A stretch of 5,276 bases of DNA from an uncultured Lachnospiraceae bacterium. GTDB taxonomy: Bacteria; Bacillota; Clostridia; Lachnospirales; Lachnospiraceae. Shown here in pieces: positions 1-5,276 of this stretch. The stretch covers positions 1 to 5,276 of the forward strand of contig CAOJLW010000174.1 of assembly GCA_948438565.1 (NCBI GenBank), in the 5' to 3' direction. The notes beneath the pieces were generated by a model that saw only the letters and a program-made list of their open reading frames with translations, had not been told where the DNA came from and did not search any database. A program made the translations under genes and the position numbers. Every line of letters starts with the position of its first letter. Position 1 is the first letter of the stretch.

Positions 1-981
1 AGCGTATTAAAGGGTGAACGGGTACTGGAGAATCTACTCTGTGCTTTGATAGAAGCCTTTCAATTGATTGCCGATTTGGTATTGGACGCCTGTGCCGCTA
101 TAATCGACGCGTTATTTGGCATTGTGCGCACGCTGTTTGCAATGTTGAAGCGCGCTTTCTTACAGCCGTTGTATATCCCGTTTGTCACGTCGTTTTTAAA
201 AGAGGTTTGTGACGTGGAAATCACGATTTTGGATGCGGCCGTATATATTGCCGCTATACCGGCGACAATGATATGTAAGGCGATCAGCGGAAAAGAGCCT
301 TTTACCGATAACGATGCGCTGGGGACTCCGATTGTGGATGTGGTGACTTCTATGAGCCTGTCCGCTGTATTTTCTTTTGTGTCCTTTGTGATCAATGCCT
401 TTTTGGATACCTCTTTGGCGAAAGGTTGCAGCAATTGCTGCCAGGGGACTCTGGAAATTATTTCGGCTGTAATGTCCCTTTGCTGGATTATTTTTAGCAC
501 GGATGTGGCTTCGCCAGGCACGGAGTTAGCCATCATGATTTTAATTGTAGGATTGTTAAACGTGCTGTTTTCGTCGGTTACCGGTATTTTGCATCTATTC
601 AATAAGTTGACGCCGCCGATTCCGGATCGGTTGACTAAATGGGAAAAAGTACAGGCTGTCGCTGCGGGTATTTTGGGCCTGCTCTCCATTGTGCTGGGCG
701 GGTTTTATGTGTCCGAGGTATGGGATCAGCAGCATTGCGCCGCTGTCAGGGCGACGCTGTGTATGGGATCTGTCTGTTCCGGTTTTGCCGGAGCGTTGCA
801 GTTTGGCCGGTTGATGCGTGTCAGTAATCCAATCGTCTACCTATCTTGTCTCGGTCTGACCTATATCGTGGACTGTGCTATTTCCATTGCTTATGTGGCT
901 GCGGCTATTGTAGAGAAGGATCATCAAACAGAGGAGGACGGCGGTGAAACGGACGGAAATTGCGGATTTAGGCTTGCGTAA
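1..981 (+). CDS. C-terminal part of a multi-pass membrane protein of unknown function (5' end outside window)
   Basis: The reading frame is open from base 1 (SVLKGERVLENLLCALIEAF...) to TAA at 979-981, so the gene starts upstream. The TTG at 46 has no Shine-Dalgarno and is not needed as a start. The 326 residues seen are very hydrophobic. A first stretch of amphipathic helix (about residues 10-50) is followed by roughly six or seven membrane segments, including ones near DAAVYIAAIPATMICKAI, SLSAVFSFVSFVINAFL, ELAIMILIVGLLNVLF, AAGILGLLSIVLGGFYV and LTYIVDCAISIAYVAAAIV. The tail (EKDHQTEEDGGETDG) is acidic and soluble. The stretch IPFVTSFLKEV...ITILD...AIPATMICKAISGKEPF resembles a conserved block I associate with large uncharacterised bacterial and fungal proteins; that is recollection, not a search. 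The gene overlaps the next one by 38 bp and is probably co-transcribed with it. Function unknown. Being an integral membrane protein is well supported; anything further is not. Confidence 0.75.
   Translation, partial: SVLKGERVLENLLCALIEAFQLIADLVLDACAAIIDALFGIVRTLFAMLKRAFLQPLYIPFVTSFLKEVCDVEITILDAAVYIAAIPATMICKAISGKEPFTDNDALGTPIVDVVTSMSLSAVFSFVSFVINAFLDTSLAKGCSNCCQGTLEIISAVMSLCWIIFSTDVASPGTELAIMILIVGLLNVLFSSVTGILHLFNKLTPPIPDRLTKWEKVQAVAAGILGLLSIVLGGFYVSEVWDQQHCAAVRATLCMGSVCSGFAGALQFGRLMRVSNPIVYLSCLGLTYIVDCAISIAYVAAAIVEKDHQTEEDGGETDGNCGFRLA
931..937 (+). promoter_or_regulatory. Shine-Dalgarno GAGGAGG fixing the GTG start at 944
   Basis: GAGGAGG lies 6 bases before GTG at 944-946 and inside the coding region of the upstream membrane protein gene. 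It decides the start of the second gene and implies that the 38-bp overlap is real. Ribosomes translating the first gene would pass over this site, so the two genes are likely translationally coupled. Confidence 0.8.
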
Positions 982-1936
982 ATGCAATGCGTTGGGGCAG
1001 GAGGCGCCGGATATTTGGAGCGCAGGCGCGTCTCCCTTGACGGAATTTATCCACACTTTAACGGATACGTTTGATACGCAGATTCTGCATACTCCGTTCA
1101 AGGAGGGGATGGATAATTATTGCTATCTACGCGCTAAAAATTTTGCGGACTGCTCCAAACGGCAGCGGATTGCCTGTTTGTATTATACAGCGCCGCAGCT
1201 AATCTGCCGGCCAGATTTATGGGTCAGGGTTTGTACGGATAGTGGGAGTGATTTTTCACTGTTTCCTTTGGCGCAGGCCGGCTCTGTTGTGTCGGCGCAA
1301 GAACCGTTTATCATACAAAATGCAGAGCCGGCCGACGGTTATGAGCTGATTGCCCAAATCAATGATCGTTTCAATACCTTAAACCCCAAGCCGCAGGTTC
1401 TGTCGTCTTTGGAGCGGGCGCAGCTTTTTGACAGTCCATTATGGTCCAAATGCTATATTCCGATGCGGCCGGCGCCGGCTCCCTATTTGATCAAAACGAG
1501 ACTTTCGATCGATGTGCCAGTGGATATGGCGACTGATCCGACGACCTATCTTTTGAAGGTTTCCTGTCAAGGTTGTAAAGGCGCAAAGCTTCTTGTAGAA
1601 GGCAGTCGAGCGGACGTCGATCAAAAGCCGATTCGTTTGCAGAGTTCTCTATCCGCTGATCAGGTTGTGATGGAAACGGCCTATCGTTTTTGCGCCGGGT
1701 TTCATGCGCTGGTGACCGTAACGCTGTTGGCCGACGATCTGTGCAAGCTGGATCATCCGGTCATCCAGGCGGTTTGTCATGCTGCCGTGTCTGGTCAGGA
1801 GCTTTTGTCCGCTCAGAAAAAAGGGATATTGTATCGGCCGTTTATATGTCATGGTCTGGAGGACGAGAATGGATTTGTATTGGCGGGTCAAGTGACTTTG
1901 ACGGCCTGTTTACAGGGAAAAACGGAGGAAAGGTAA
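944..1936 (+). CDS. Cysteine-rich protein with an Ig-like (CARDB-like) beta-sandwich module, function unknown
   Basis: A 330-residue protein starting at GTG behind a GAGGAGG site and ending with TAA at 1934-1936. No signal peptide or membrane segment is visible. Residues about 21-150 form a module shared with the next gene: APDIW (21-25), GMDNYCYLRAKN (55-66), LYYTAP (79-84), PDLW (90-93) and GYELIAQINDRFNTLNPKP (132-150), followed by LWSKCYIPM (166-174). From family knowledge, this order (PDIW, then DNYVYVRV-like, then VYW...PDLW-like strands) occurs in uncharacterised bacterial proteins with an immunoglobulin/CARDB-type fold. That assignment is inference. Residues about 181-330 are a second, probably beta-rich region (LIKTRLSIDV, YLLKVSC, ALVTVTLL, GFVLAGQVTLTA) that the next protein lacks. 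There are 14 cysteines, including CQGC at 208-211. With that many cysteines and no export signal, it may stay in the cytoplasm or pair with the membrane protein. Gene is real with high confidence; function unknown. Confidence 0.8.
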   Translation: MKRTEIADLGLRKCNALGQEAPDIWSAGASPLTEFIHTLTDTFDTQILHTPFKEGMDNYCYLRAKNFADCSKRQRIACLYYTAPQLICRPDLWVRVCTDSGSDFSLFPLAQAGSVVSAQEPFIIQNAEPADGYELIAQINDRFNTLNPKPQVLSSLERAQLFDSPLWSKCYIPMRPAPAPYLIKTRLSIDVPVDMATDPTTYLLKVSCQGCKGAKLLVEGSRADVDQKPIRLQSSLSADQVVMETAYRFCAGFHALVTVTLLADDLCKLDHPVIQAVCHAAVSGQELLSAQKKGILYRPFICHGLEDENGFVLAGQVTLTACLQGKTEER

Positions 1937-1937
1937 G

Positions 1938-2636
1938 ATGGTTCAGTTCATGCAGGATGAAGAATTAAAGGACGACCTTTATTTTGATGTTTCGGTTCGC
2001 TATGACGCCATTGAGTATATTCCTACAACGGCAGAGGGCAGCTATTGTGGCGGCGCGGAGCGTATCAATCAGATTGCCCCGCCGGCGCTGCCGGCGCAAA
2101 AGCAAATGCTTGAAGCGGGCGGGGGTTATATTGTAGAATCGGAAAAGGTGTTTTTTGCACCGGGCATCCGGATTAACCATAAGGATGCTTCTCAACGGGA
2201 GGGCAATGCCAAGGCTATGCTGCAAGACCGCAGACCGCTGATACAGGAGCCGATGTATCTGGAGGTTTCCGTTAAAAACCATGCGTCTTTTCCCAAAAAC
2301 GATCGGGTCATTAAGATGTATGTGGCTGAGGAACATGATATTTGTATCCCTGGCAATTGGCGGCCTTTACATAGTATCAGTCAGGGACTGGAAGGCGGCG
2401 CCGCCATACCGCTTGGAGATGTTGGGGCGCAACAGATCGCCTGGACGCCGCAGCGGTTTGTATATGTACGGATGAGCGATAAGCCTTACTATTTGATTGC
2501 TCAGATTACCGATGTTGCAGACATTTTGAATCCGCTGCCGACGAAAACGGTGATCGACCCCAATGAATTGCAAAATCAGAGGCGTTGGAGTTTTTTATAT
2601 ATACAGTCGCATAAACCGGAAAATAGAACAGGATAG
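1938..2636 (+). CDS. Second protein with the same Ig-like (CARDB-like) module, function unknown
   Basis: A 232-residue protein starting at ATG 1938, one base after the previous stop, behind a GGAGG-containing site at 1924-1933 that lies in the end of the upstream gene. It ends at TAG 2634-2636. Residues 1-73 are a distinct, probably beta-rich N-terminal region (DLYFDVSVRYDAIEYIP). Residues 74-201 align in order with residues 21-150 of the upstream protein: APGIRI (74-79), EPMYLEVSVKN (104-114), MYVAEEHD (127-134), PGNW (138-141), IPLGDVG (157-163), IAWTP (167-171) and YYLIAQITDVADILNPLP (184-201). The tail RRWSFLYIQSHKP matches the upstream LWSKCYIPMRP. The two genes are thus diverged paralogous modules with different added parts. 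No signal peptide or membrane segment is seen. A binding or structural role alongside the membrane protein is a guess from context. A terminator follows 12 bases downstream. Confidence 0.8.
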   Translation: MVQFMQDEELKDDLYFDVSVRYDAIEYIPTTAEGSYCGGAERINQIAPPALPAQKQMLEAGGGYIVESEKVFFAPGIRINHKDASQREGNAKAMLQDRRPLIQEPMYLEVSVKNHASFPKNDRVIKMYVAEEHDICIPGNWRPLHSISQGLEGGAAIPLGDVGAQQIAWTPQRFVYVRMSDKPYYLIAQITDVADILNPLPTKTVIDPNELQNQRRWSFLYIQSHKPENRTG

Positions 2637-2648
2637 GAAGGAAAAATC

Positions 2649-2688
2649 AAAGAGCGGTTTGGTCCAAGATTTCGGCCAGCCGCTTTTT
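2649..2688 (+). terminator. Rho-independent terminator closing the three-gene cassette
   Basis: AGCGG (2653-2657) pairs with CCGCT (2680-2684), continuing inward through TT/AG and GGTC (2661-2664) with GGCC (2674-2677), one T bulged, around a nine-base loop. The 3' arm runs into TTTTT (2684-2688), which can also pair with the A-rich stretch before the stem. It lies between the third gene and the oxidoreductase gene and separates two transcription units. The rest of the 77-bp gap holds only the next ribosome binding site. Confidence 0.65.
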
Positions 2689-2713
2689 CATCAGAAGCAG
2701 AGGGAGGTATTGG

Positions 2714-3688
2714 ATGCGGACATATCGTTGGGCAATTTTAGGATGCGGAGACATTGCCAATCAGTTGGCGCAGGCTATGGGGAAAGCTGGGAGGACGCTA
2801 TATGGAGTGGCCAACCGAACCAATCAGAAAGCGGTGGAATTTGCAGAAAAATATGGGGTGTTAAAAGTCTACCAAACCATACCGGAGCTTTTTACGGATG
2901 AAGCTGTGGATATTATTTATATTGCAACGCCGCATAATACGCACAGTGAATATTTAAAAGCCGCTTTGAGACAGGGGAAACATATCCTTTGTGAAAAATC
3001 CATTACGCTGAATGCCACGGAATTGACGCAGGCGCAAAGGCTGGCGCAAGAATCCGGCGTGACTTTAGCAGAAGCTATGACGATCTATCATATGCCGCTT
3101 TATAAAAAGCTGCAAGAGCGTATACAACGTGGTGATTTGGGCAGACTGTGCATGATTCAGATGAATTTTGGAAGCTTGAAAGCGTATGACAGTAATAGTC
3201 GTTTTTTTAACCTGTCTTTGGCGGGTGGAGCGTTGTTGGATATCGGGGTCTATGCGCTTTCGTTTATTCGGTGGTTTTTATCGGAGGCGCCGGATAAAAT
3301 CATATCACAGGTCAAGTTCGCTCCAAGCGGCGTGGATGAGCAGGCCGGAATTCTGTTGATGAATGCGGCCGGTGAAATGGCGACGGTCGCCCTAACCCTA
3401 CGGGCGAAACAGCCCAAAAGGGGCATGGTTGTATTTGAGAGAGGTTATCTTGAGATCTATGAATATCCTCGAGCCAGTAGAGCCGTGGTGACGTATACGG
3501 ACGGCAGGCCGCAGGAAATCATTGAGAGCGGAAATACAGAGGATGCTTTGTGGTATGAAATATGCGATATGGAACAGGCCGTATCGGGCGCTGGGAACGA
3601 AATGCATCTGGATTATACCGCAGACGTTATGTCGATGATGACGCAAATCAGGCAAGCGTGGAAATTATATTATCCGGAAGAAACATAG
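2714..3688 (+). CDS. Gfo/Idh/MocA-family NAD(P)-dependent oxidoreductase
   Basis: A 324-residue protein of normal family length, starting at ATG six bases after GGGAGG (2702-2707) and ending at TAG 3686-3688. The N-terminal Rossmann fold shows the dinucleotide motif GCGDIA (10-15), then VANR (32-35), YIATPHNTH (69-77) and CEKS (93-96). CEKS stands for the family's EKP, with K95 as the usual catalytic lysine and serine replacing proline. EAMTIYHMP (120-128) and GGALLDIGVYAL (171-182) belong to the C-terminal alpha/beta substrate domain and match the dihydrodiol dehydrogenase / glucose-fructose oxidoreductase-like branch. The family oxidises or reduces sugars, inositols and related compounds in the cytoplasm. 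The substrate cannot be read from the sequence, and no sugar-transport gene is nearby to hint at it. It is 26 bp ahead of the PPC-domain gene and likely shares its transcript. Family assignment is secure. Confidence 0.93.
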   Translation: MRTYRWAILGCGDIANQLAQAMGKAGRTLYGVANRTNQKAVEFAEKYGVLKVYQTIPELFTDEAVDIIYIATPHNTHSEYLKAALRQGKHILCEKSITLNATELTQAQRLAQESGVTLAEAMTIYHMPLYKKLQERIQRGDLGRLCMIQMNFGSLKAYDSNSRFFNLSLAGGALLDIGVYALSFIRWFLSEAPDKIISQVKFAPSGVDEQAGILLMNAAGEMATVALTLRAKQPKRGMVVFERGYLEIYEYPRASRAVVTYTDGRPQEIIESGNTEDALWYEICDMEQAVSGAGNEMHLDYTADVMSMMTQIRQAWKLYYPEET

Positions 3689-3696
3689 CGCGATTG

Positions 3697-3710
3697 TTGG
3701 AGGTTGGAGG
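3697..3710 (+). promoter_or_regulatory. Duplicated Shine-Dalgarno (TTGGAGG twice) before the PPC-domain gene
   Basis: TTGGAGG occurs twice in direct tandem (3697-3703 and 3704-3710). The second copy is only 4 bases from ATG 3715, while the first is 11 bases away. Neither spacing is ideal. Together they point to 3715 as the start, although the frame is also open upstream inside the oxidoreductase gene. Confidence 0.7.
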
Positions 3711-3714
3711 AATT

Positions 3715-4149
3715 ATGGAATATAGAAGATTGAAACAGACTATTATTGCAAGGATAGATAAAGGAGAGGAAATTTTAGAACAGGTGCAAGTAATTGCGCA
3801 AAAGGAACAGATAACATTGGCAAGCGTCCAGGCTCTGGGGGCAGTTGGCCAATTTAGGGTCGGGGTATTTCAGACGCAGGAAAAGCAATATCTGGCCAAT
3901 GATTTTCAAGGAGATTTTGAAATAGTATCTTTGACCGGAACCATCAATACGATGAACGGCGCGTTTTATTGTCACTTGCATATGAGCGCAGGCAATGAAA
4001 AAGGGGAAGTTTTTGGCGGCCATTTGAATCGGGCGGTCGTCAGCGCTACCTGTGAAATGGTAATTCAAATTCTGGAGGGAAACGTCGATCGACGTTATCA
4101 TGAACAAATTGGATTAAATTTATTGCATTTTCAGGACGAGCAGATATGA
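3715..4149 (+). CDS. PPC-domain (DUF296 / PD1-like) protein
   Basis: A 144-residue single-domain protein, the usual size for bacterial stand-alone PPC proteins. The frame stays open upstream to 3562, but the tandem GGAGG sites and the match of the N-terminus to the domain start favour ATG 3715. Hallmarks seen: a start with GEEILEQVQVIAQKEQI (17-33), the strand-loop ALGAVGQFRVGVF (40-52), SLTGTINTMNG (72-82), HLHMSAGNEKGEVFGGHL (87-104) and LNLLHF (134-139). H87, H89 and H103 are the histidines expected to bind a metal ion in bacterial members, which form trimers. In plants the domain is part of AT-hook proteins; bacterial members are often called DNA-binding, but their role is mostly untested. 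The neighbouring oxidoreductase suggests an operon, not a shared pathway. The stop TGA overlaps the start of the following pseudogene as ATGA. Confidence 0.9.
   Translation: MEYRRLKQTIIARIDKGEEILEQVQVIAQKEQITLASVQALGAVGQFRVGVFQTQEKQYLANDFQGDFEIVSLTGTINTMNGAFYCHLHMSAGNEKGEVFGGHLNRAVVSATCEMVIQILEGNVDRRYHEQIGLNLLHFQDEQI
4081..4096. repeat. Perfect 16-bp palindrome inside the PPC-domain gene
   Basis: AACGTCGATCGACGTT is identical to its reverse complement. It lies in coding sequence (about residues 123-128, NVDRRY) and may be a coincidence of codon choice. It has no T-run after it, so it is not a terminator. Confidence 0.5.
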
Positions 4150-4173
4150 TTTTTCATGATAGAAAGCAACGGA

Positions 4174-4197
4174 TCGAATGGAATCGTCGAATGGAAT
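4174..4197 (+). repeat. Short direct repeat TCGAATGGAAT, 13-bp period
   Basis: TCGAATGGAAT occurs at 4174-4184 and again at 4187-4197, near the start of the pseudogene. A 13-bp tandem duplication would itself shift the frame, yet the frame starting at 4146 still reads plausibly after it, so its role in the decay is unclear. Confidence 0.5.
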
Positions 4198-4381
4198 GTT
4201 GGACCAAGAGGCTTGCGTCCGGCGAATTGACAGGCTTGCGGATTGTATATGGAGCTTTTGCCATGGGGGACGCCAAATGGATCAGACGTGCGGGGGATGT
4301 TATTTATGAATAGCTGTCCGCTATGACGTGGACGCAACAATGCAGTTTGTGCGAACGCTTTCGGACATTTACCTCTCTGGA

Positions 4382-4395
4382 ATGGACCATGGACT
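4382..4395 (+). repeat. 7-bp tandem near-duplication ATGGACC/ATGGACT at a frameshift
   Basis: ATGGACC (4382-4388) is followed directly by ATGGACT (4389-4395). Removing one copy joins SGMD in the frame before it to WMDVSLDEL in the frame after it. This is the simplest explanation for the second frameshift in the pseudogene. Confidence 0.6.
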
Positions 4396-4758
4396 GGATG
4401 GACGTATCCCTGGACGAACTGAAACAAGAACTTTCCAAAGAAGTATTCCGATATACGCTGATTCTGGGTTCCTTTCATCCGAACGGATATTTCCGGGAGA
4501 AATGTCTGTATGCGATGGCGGAAGTGGAAGGGATGCTTTGCTGGATATTGCCCAGAGTTAATGACTAGGTGGTACAGATCCGGGATACGGCCTATATGAT
4601 ATTGGAAAATTATTTGGCTGCCTGCAATGTGCAAGAGATCCTGCTTGGCCTTCCGGCTCTCGAAGAAAAACGGGGCGAGCTTCCGGAGCGGCTGGAGGAT
4701 GAAATCCGCTATGATTTAAAAATCCTTTTGCGATAACCCGTAGGACGTATTTATCCGC

Positions 4759-5232
4759 TTATCTGGTTTGGATGTTCAGTTTCGGGAGCAGTGTGCGGAG
4801 CAGGGCAGTGCAGCCCTGTTGTACGTCTGCATAGGTTTCGTCAAAATTACCGGTATACCATGGGTCGGCAATATCCCGATCCAGACCTGCAAAAGACAGA
4901 AGCTTATAGATTTTATGATCGTTGTCGCCGCCTGCAATCCGGGTTATATTACGGATATTGGCGGCGTCCATGCCGATGAGATAATCATATTTGCCGTAAT
5001 CGGCTTTGGTCATCTGAACGGCTCGGTGGGGGATAACGGGGATGCGGGTTTGTTTTAATTTTTGGACCGTGCCGTAATGCGGAGGATTGCCAATTTCCTC
5101 TCGGCTGGTGGCGGCGGAAAAAATGTAAAATTGATCCGATAGGTTATGTTGGTTGATTAGGTGCGTCATAACGCTTTCGCACATGGTGCTGCGGCAGATG
5201 TTGCCGTGGCACACAAATAAAATTTTTATCAT
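4759..5232 (-). CDS. Low-molecular-weight protein-tyrosine phosphatase
   Basis: A complete 157-residue protein, typical length for the family. The N-terminus ILFVCHGNICRST contains the phosphate-binding loop C(X)5RS, with the nucleophile C8 and R14. The general-acid segment is DPWYTGNFDETY (123-134), where D123 is the expected proton donor. SAATSREEIGNP (39-50), PHRA (68-71) and YDYLIGMD (82-89) are further family blocks, of the form usual in Firmicutes. The enzyme removes phosphate from protein tyrosine (or arginine in some relatives) in the cytoplasm. No tyrosine kinase or capsule gene is in the window to name its partner. Start ATG is at 5230-5232 (as CAT on the + strand). GAAGGG (5244-5249) lies 11 bases upstream, a slightly long spacing. 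The gene is alone on its strand here and converges on the pseudogene, with 22 bp between the two ends. Confidence 0.95.
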   Translation of the reverse strand: MIKILFVCHGNICRSTMCESVMTHLINQHNLSDQFYIFSAATSREEIGNPPHYGTVQKLKQTRIPVIPHRAVQMTKADYGKYDYLIGMDAANIRNITRIAGGDNDHKIYKLLSFAGLDRDIADPWYTGNFDETYADVQQGCTALLRTLLPKLNIQTR

Positions 5233-5276
5233 ATCTTTTATATCCCTTCATAAGCCTTCAAACCTTGATTTTTCAA

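Larger units (their letters stand above)
4146..4736 (+). pseudogene. Decayed HEAT-repeat-like protein gene (two frameshifts and a TAG)
   Basis: The start ATG 4146 overlaps the PPC-gene stop (ATGA), with AGGA at 4133-4136 as a modest ribosome site. The first frame runs MIFHDRKQRIEWNRRMECW... to GDVIYE and then hits TAG at 4311. Convincing protein continues in another frame from about 4310 (AVRYDVDATMQFVRTLSDIY, SGMD). It then returns to the original frame near 4390 (MDVSLDELKQELSKEVFRY) to TAG at 4566, and beyond it (VVQIRDTAYMILENYL...) to TAA 4734-4736. The pieces join into about 195 residues. HPNGYFREKCLYAMAEVEG...LPRVND[TAG]VVQIRDTAY...LLGLPAL resembles helical HEAT-type repeats known from clostridial proteins, where a tryptophan (TGG) is expected at the TAG. 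The parsimonious lesions are a 1-bp deletion near 4310, a 7-bp duplication at 4382-4395 and TGG to TAG at 4566. Related proteins may be longer, so the 3' end could also be truncated. Sequencing error cannot be ruled out. The HEAT assignment is by eye. Confidence 0.75.

Noticed and set aside
46..48. TTG as start of the first gene
   Set aside because: The frame is open back to base 1 with plausible protein sequence, and no ribosome binding site precedes the TTG.
60..689. 209-residue open frame on the minus strand
   Set aside because: It is antisense to the clearly membrane-type frame, lacks a ribosome site and family features, and is a shadow.
1468..1479. 12-bp palindrome GCCGGCGCCGGC
   Set aside because: It encodes an alternating Pro-Ala stretch (RPAPAP), so codon composition explains it.
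3562..3714. Upstream start for the PPC-domain gene at 3562
   Set aside because: This would extend far into the oxidoreductase gene. The Shine-Dalgarno sites and the domain boundary support 3715.
4311..4568. Programmed TAG readthrough or recoding in the HEAT-like gene
   Set aside because: TAG ends two intact genes in the window, and the frame also changes twice, which readthrough would not explain.
4131..4634. 167-residue open frame on the minus strand over the pseudogene
   Set aside because: Its translation shows no recognisable domain, and the plus-strand pieces join into a coherent protein; it is a shadow.
4729..4758. Hairpin between the convergent gene ends (GCGATAA with TTATCCGC)
   Set aside because: The stem has a bulge and no T-run follows directly on either strand, so a terminator is not supported well enough.
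5233..5276. Promoter for the minus-strand phosphatase (TTGAAA at 5271-5276, TATAAA-like near 5237-5242)
   Set aside because: The two elements are not spaced properly, and any better -10 match is weak; the region ends at the window edge.

Overview
The window looks like a stretch of chromosome (or metagenomic contig) from a Firmicutes/Clostridia-type bacterium. The reasons are strong purine-rich Shine-Dalgarno sites (GAGGAGG, GGAGG, AGGGAGG), tight or overlapping gene spacing, mid-range GC, and the type of low-molecular-weight phosphatase and Gfo/Idh/MocA oxidoreductase present. This placement is an inference from style, not from a phylogenetic marker.

Left part (1-2636, + strand): a compact three-gene cassette that I cannot assign to a characterised system. 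The first gene enters from outside the window and encodes the C-terminal part of a multi-pass membrane protein. It overlaps the second gene by 38 bp, and the second gene is followed after 1 bp by the third. The second and third proteins share a homologous module, probably an immunoglobulin-like (CARDB-like) beta-sandwich. Its landmarks are an APDIW/APGIR start, a DNYCYLR/EPMYLEV strand, a PDLW/PGNW tryptophan and an ELIAQI...LNPKP / YLIAQI...LNPLP end. The layout suggests translational coupling and a joint, perhaps envelope-related, job. A good Rho-independent terminator (2649-2688) closes the unit.

Middle part (2714-4736, + strand): a second transcription unit. It holds a Gfo/Idh/MocA-family NAD(P)-dependent oxidoreductase, then a small PPC-domain (DUF296) protein with a duplicated Shine-Dalgarno. 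An ATGA overlap leads into a decayed gene whose pieces read like a HEAT-repeat-type protein. It carries two apparent frameshifts and one TGG-to-TAG nonsense change.

Right part (4759-5232, - strand): a complete low-molecular-weight protein-tyrosine phosphatase, transcribed convergently toward the pseudogene. Upstream of it, 5233-5276 contains only its ribosome binding site and no convincing promoter.

The main candidate for something undescribed is the 1-2636 cassette. The pseudogene is the clearest evolutionary anomaly. I saw no tRNA, rRNA, CRISPR array, insertion sequence or attachment site.
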